Assembly: GCA_902779055.1 (NCBI GenBank)
Contig: CACZAD010000010.1
Coordinates: 1-64,000, forward strand
DNA: 64,000 bases
Direction: 5' to 3'
Source: Fibrobacter succinogenes
Lineage (GTDB): Bacteria; Fibrobacterota; Fibrobacteria; Fibrobacterales; Fibrobacteraceae
The notes under the pieces are model-generated. The model was not told where the DNA came from, made no database searches, and saw only the letters and a program-made list of their open reading frames with translations. The number at the start of each line of letters is the position of its first letter. The first letter of the stretch is position 1. The position numbers and the translations under genes are program-made. Shown piece by piece: positions 60,856-64,000 of this stretch.

Positions 60856-61884
60856 ATGAGATTTGCTGAACCGAACTTTTTGTGGGGGCTTTTTACACTC
60901 CCGCTTTTTGCACTTCTTTTTGTTTATGCGTATCATCGACGTAAAAAGCTTGCGGCCCGTTTTGTCTCGCTTTCTATGTTGCCAAAGCTCTCGACGAGCG
61001 TCTCTCCGTGGAGGCGCTTGACGAAGGTGCTGCTGCTCCTCCTTGCGATTGCGTTTCTGTTCGTGGCGCTTGCCCGTCCGCAGTGGGGCCGTAAAATGGA
61101 ACATATCGAACGCCGCGGGCAGGATTTGGTCCTGTTGCAGGACGTTTCGCTTTCGATGCTTGCCGAAGACGTGAAGCCGAACCGACTGGTTCGTAGCCGT
61201 CACGAGATTTCGGCGTTCCTTGAGTCGCTCACGGGTGACCGTGTAGGCCTGGTGGCGTTCAGTGGCGAAGCGCAGGTGATGGTCCCGTTGACGCTGGATT
61301 ATGGCACGGTGCAGATGGTGCTGCGTGAACTTAATCCGGGTTGGCTCATGCCGGGCACGAACCTCGAAAACGCCATCCGCAAGGGTATGACTTTGTTCAA
61401 AAACTCCGGTGGTGCAAGCCAGCATTCCGTGATGGTGCTGATGAGCGATGGCGAAGAACTTGAAGCCGCTGCCGTCAATGCCGCGAAGGAAGCTGCCGAG
61501 ATGGGCATCAAGATTTACACGATCGGCATTGGTTCCAGGGAAGGCGTGCCTATACCGTTGAAAGACCGCAAGGGCGGGAGCGTTTACAAGAAGGATATGC
61601 AAGGGAATATCGTGACGACCCGCCTGGAAGAAGGAACGCTCCAGGAAATCGCGAACGTGACGGGCGCCCGCTATTTCTATGCCAGCCCGGGCGAGTTCCA
61701 GTTGCAGAAGGTTCTGACCGAGATTGCGACGCTCGAAAAGAAGGACCAGAGCAGCGACCGCATGGAAAATTACCAGGACCGCTACCAGGTATTCCTCGGC
61801 CTTGCCGCCTTGCTGTTCCTCATCGAGGCGCTTATTTCGGAACGCGGCCGCCGCCGCAAACAGCTCAACGGAAGATTCAGCTAG
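60856..61884 (+). CDS. BatB-like VWA-domain membrane protein
   Basis: A 342-residue protein: helices at about 10-27 and 55-72 (ending ARPQWG), a von Willebrand A domain (about 84-290) with MIDAS DVSLSMLAEDVKPNRL, VAFSGEAQV, GTNLENAI and DGEE, and a C-terminal helix (about 310-328). The DVSxSM.A.DV.PNRL sequence is the family signature of BatB. It is preceded by CGGAG. A terminator follows at 61915. It is paralogous to 58357. Confidence 0.9.
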   Translation: MRFAEPNFLWGLFTLPLFALLFVYAYHRRKKLAARFVSLSMLPKLSTSVSPWRRLTKVLLLLLAIAFLFVALARPQWGRKMEHIERRGQDLVLLQDVSLSMLAEDVKPNRLVRSRHEISAFLESLTGDRVGLVAFSGEAQVMVPLTLDYGTVQMVLRELNPGWLMPGTNLENAIRKGMTLFKNSGGASQHSVMVLMSDGEELEAAAVNAAKEAAEMGIKIYTIGIGSREGVPIPLKDRKGGSVYKKDMQGNIVTTRLEEGTLQEIANVTGARYFYASPGEFQLQKVLTEIATLEKKDQSSDRMENYQDRYQVFLGLAALLFLIEALISERGRRRKQLNGRFS

Positions 61885-61914
61885 TTGTTGGTCAATCGTC
61901 TTTAGGTATGTCTA

Positions 61915-61941
61915 GCCCGCATTCATTGCGGGCATTTTTTT
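61915..61941 (+). terminator. Terminator after the BatB-like gene
   Basis: GCCCGC ATTCATT GCGGGC followed by A and seven T residues (61935-61941), 31 bases past the stop. Confidence 0.9.
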
Positions 61942-61944
61942 GCA

Positions 61945-61975
61945 AAAGAAAAGGCCCGGCGCGCGTGCGTCGGGT
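61945..61975 (-). terminator. Minus-strand terminator for the candidate RNA at 61945-62100
   Basis: Reading leftward: GACCCG ACGCACGCGCGC CGGGCC, then TTTTCTTTTG. Nothing that codes for protein ends here on the minus strand, so it points to a non-coding transcript. Confidence 0.6.
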
Positions 61976-62100
61976 CATTTCATAGGAGGGATTGAAGAAG
62001 CCTTCCTGGTGGTGTTGTGTCTCGACTGGAGAACTGTGCGGAAGTCGGAGGTTTGACTTGCTACGCGTGTTGTGGCCACTAGGAAGGCTCAAGTATTAAT
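61945..62100 (-). ncRNA. Candidate structured non-coding RNA
   Basis: Arms 61999-62012 (AGCCTTCCTGGTGG) and 62076-62089 (CCACTAGGAAGGCT) form a 14-pair stem with one G-T wobble, enclosing 63 bases. Inside, CGACT/AGTCG (62023-62027 with 62043-62047) and AAGTC/GACTT (62042-62046 with 62054-62058) offer two competing hairpins. A terminator shape follows on the minus strand. No protein frame fits. The strand is inferred from the terminator; the other strand would lack one. The sequence does not match tmRNA, 4.5S or RNase P RNA that I can recognise; 6S RNA is possible by outline only. Confidence 0.45.
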
Positions 62101-62191
62101 ATATGTCCTAATCCGGGAGGTGGATTAAAAAAACTTAAAATGGATGCTCCATGTTGGAATGTTCCTATTTTAGTTTACTATTTTCTAGTAG

Positions 62192-63691
62192 ATGAATACT
62201 AAGTTTTTGATTCCAGTTGGTTTTTTGGCGGTTTTGACGGCCTGCCACATGATGCCTAGAAATGGTGCTTTTTACCGGAATTCGCAAAGCGGGGACATTT
62301 ATTCCCAGGAAGTTTCGGATGGGTCGGAAAGCTTGCCCGAACACTACAGCAAAATCGATTTCCCGGAGTACAAGTATGTCGCTCCGCATCCTAAGGATTT
62401 CCGTGTGCAGATTGCTGATGGCATTACGGGTTACATCGTAAGCGACAGCTCACTCCCGCTCGTGGATTTTACGGTTTATTTCGAAGAAAACTATTTGCCG
62501 CCTTCGCTTAAGGATGTGGCTGCTTCTGAAATGGTCGGACCGATGTTCCGTCGCGGCTCGGGTGGCGGAATTTCGCCCCATGCCCTTGAAGACTCCCTGG
62601 AATTCGTAAGTGCCTCGATTTCGACAAGCGTTGGCGCATTCTCGTCGGCATTCAACATCGACTGCCTTTCGAAGGACTTCCCAGCGATGCTCGAACTTGC
62701 AAAGAACGTGCTTACGGCTCCGTCGTTCGACAAGGAACAGCTCGAAATCATGAAGGCCAATTTTGTGACGTCTTACGAACGCCGTCATGAAACGCCGTCC
62801 AAGGTGCTGGCCGAGCTTAAGAGCAAGGTGAACTACCTGCCGAACCCGCGTCTCTGGGATGCCAATTCCGCAGAATACAAGGCCGTGACCGCCGCCGACG
62901 TGAAGCGTCTTGCCAAGGGCGTGTTCTCTTCGAAGCGCATTGTCTTTGCACTTTCGGGCGATGTCCAGAAGGATTCCGCAGTCGTGATGCTCAAGAAGTT
63001 CTTTAGCGAATGGAATGTCGCTCCGCAGGCGGCCGAAAAGGCTGCCCCTGCACCGCTTGCTTTTGCCCGCAAGCCCGGTGTCTATGTGGTCGACAAGGAT
63101 ATCACTCAGGCGAACATTTCGATGAATCAGCCGTTCGTGAAGCGTCCGCATCCGGATTATTACCCGACGGCCGTGGCTAGCTTTATTCTGGGTGGCGGAA
63201 GCTTCAGCTCCAGACTCATGAACCGCGTTCGCAGTGACGAAGGCCTTGCCTATAGCGTCTACAGCACGGTCGGCAACGACTATCGCGACACCGCTATGAC
63301 GACGATCGCCCTCCAGACGAAGGTCGAAACGGTGGACTTTGCCTTGAAGCTCGTCTTTGAAGAAATTGAAAGGCTTGCAAAGGATGGCCCCACGGATGAC
63401 GAACTCACCCAGGCAAAGAAGTCCCTGATCGAGAGCTTGCCGAGCCTGTTCGATTCTCCTGCATCGACCGCCTCCATTTTTGCAAGAGGAGAAATGGTTG
63501 GCAAATCGGATGATCATTATTTAGATTATGTTAAGGAAGTCAATGCGGTGACCGCAGAACAGGTCAAGGCGATGATTGCGAAGTACTTCGACAAGCAGAA
63601 GATGACCATCTCGATTGTCGGTCCTGTCGCCATGTTCGATTCGCTGAAGCCTTTTACGGTGATCCCGCTGGATAGTCTTGAATTCAGGTAA
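62192..63691 (+). CDS. M16-family peptidase-like lipoprotein lacking the zinc motif
   Basis: A 499-residue lipoprotein: signal peptide with lipobox LTAC (Cys about 18), then two M16 halves (about 70-270 and 290-490). Family blocks seen include LPLVDFTVYFEEN, SVGAFSSAFNIDCLSKDFPAMLELAKNVL, FILGGGSFSSRLMNRVRSDEGLAYSVYS and the Tyr/Arg pair R...Y of the second half. The HxxEH zinc site of the first half is absent: the corresponding place reads EMVGPMFRRGSGGG. It is therefore a non-catalytic M16B-type partner, or it works with another subunit; many such genes occur in pairs, but no catalytic partner is in view. The next gene follows 20 bases on. Confidence 0.85.
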   Translation: MNTKFLIPVGFLAVLTACHMMPRNGAFYRNSQSGDIYSQEVSDGSESLPEHYSKIDFPEYKYVAPHPKDFRVQIADGITGYIVSDSSLPLVDFTVYFEENYLPPSLKDVAASEMVGPMFRRGSGGGISPHALEDSLEFVSASISTSVGAFSSAFNIDCLSKDFPAMLELAKNVLTAPSFDKEQLEIMKANFVTSYERRHETPSKVLAELKSKVNYLPNPRLWDANSAEYKAVTAADVKRLAKGVFSSKRIVFALSGDVQKDSAVVMLKKFFSEWNVAPQAAEKAAPAPLAFARKPGVYVVDKDITQANISMNQPFVKRPHPDYYPTAVASFILGGGSFSSRLMNRVRSDEGLAYSVYSTVGNDYRDTAMTTIALQTKVETVDFALKLVFEEIERLAKDGPTDDELTQAKKSLIESLPSLFDSPASTASIFARGEMVGKSDDHYLDYVKEVNAVTAEQVKAMIAKYFDKQKMTISIVGPVAMFDSLKPFTVIPLDSLEFR

Positions 63692-63711
63692 TCTTGAGGA
63701 GGCGAGGACTT

Positions 63712-64000
63712 ATGCGTAACATCCGGTTGAATCTTTCGTTATCGATGTGGATTTTTGTCCTCGTCTTGATTTTGGGTTCGTCCTTGTCCTTTGCGACAAA
63801 GACCATTTCTACGTCGGATGTTCCCCGTAAGCTACTCCTTAAAAAGACGAAGAACAGCGATGATGATATGCGCTCGTTCTGTTCCGGGATGTACAAGTGC
63901 CTCGATATGAAGTACGAAGCCTGTACGGAAAAAGAAATGAAGCCGTGGCCGAAGGTCGAATACGACAAAGAATTTTGCGGCCCTTACAAGGAAATTGTCA
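63712..64000 (+). CDS. Hypothetical exported protein (3' end outside window)
   Basis: The ATG at 63712 follows GAGGAGG. The visible 96 residues begin with a signal peptide (MRNIRLNLSLSMWIFVLVL.. to SFA, about residue 28) and continue with basic, Cys-containing sequence (CSGMYKCLDMKYEACTEK). It probably shares a transcript with the M16-like gene (20-base gap). No family was recognised. Confidence 0.75.
   Translation, partial: MRNIRLNLSLSMWIFVLVLILGSSLSFATKTISTSDVPRKLLLKKTKNSDDDMRSFCSGMYKCLDMKYEACTEKEMKPWPKVEYDKEFCGPYKEIV

Noticed and set aside
61945..62100. tmRNA, SRP RNA or RNase P RNA
   Set aside because: None of the conserved sequence blocks (tag frame with CCA end, GGAAG..AGCAGCC tetraloop region, P4 helix) could be found.
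1..64000. tRNA or rRNA genes, integrases, insertion sequences
   Set aside because: No T-loop GGTTCGAATCC-type context with acceptor stem was recognised outside coding genes, and no transposase or integrase motif was seen, so the NRPS region shows no direct mark of an island.

Overview
The window looks like chromosomal DNA of a Fibrobacter species (rumen or gut Fibrobacterota). The support is the Ser-rich Lys/Glu linker behind a lipobox (16160), dispersed TCATCCCGG...CCGGGAT palindromes between genes, moderate GC, and household gene sets such as rpmH-rnpA-yidD-yidC. The genus is inferred from style, not from a marker search.

Layout. 1-4.2 kb: end of a LysR regulator, a truncated GNAT gene behind a 32-bp tandem duplication, a ZIP metal transporter, a lipoprotein hydrolase, a methyltransferase and an orphan RelB-type antitoxin. 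4.2-17.6 kb: iron uptake, with a pair of ABC half-transporters read leftward, then a propeller-like lipoprotein, a TonB-dependent receptor, feoA and feoB, then a second receptor/lipoprotein pair. 17.7-43.8 kb: one leftward 11-gene operon for a non-ribosomal peptide, with two more ABC half-transporters, a type II thioesterase, A-(MT-like)-PCP, two different reductases, Cy-A-MT-MT-PCP-TE, a free-standing Cy, a phosphopantetheinyl transferase, a FAAL-like acyl-AMP ligase, and ACP-Cy-A-PCP-Cy-A-PCP. 44.1-51.3 kb: divergent tonB-exbB-exbD, an RND/MMPL transporter, a LolA-like periplasmic protein, an outer-membrane barrel protein and an AraC/PchR-type regulator. 51.3-64 kb: housekeeping and signalling genes (diguanylate cyclase, DUF167, DivIVA-like, rpmH, rnpA, yidD, yidC, azlCD, two BatA/BatB-like VWA proteins around a degenerate GGDEF protein, an M16-like lipoprotein).

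How it works together. The NRPS operon reads as a thiazoline-siderophore line related to pyochelin and yersiniabactin but not identical to either. Four adenylation domains carry the cysteine code, four heterocyclization domains match them in number, and a PchG/Irp3-type thiazolinyl imide reductase is present. There is no salicylate synthase, no salicyl-AMP ligase and no polyketide synthase; the starter enzyme resembles fatty acyl-AMP ligases. The last module has two tandem methyltransferase domains. The neighbouring receptors, lipoproteins, TonB/ExbBD, ABC pairs, Feo and AraC regulator would supply export, recapture and control. A shared element with core TCTAATCGGATT lies upstream of tonB and of the second receptor, with weaker versions upstream of the araC gene and of the first receptor operon, tying the pieces into one likely regulon.
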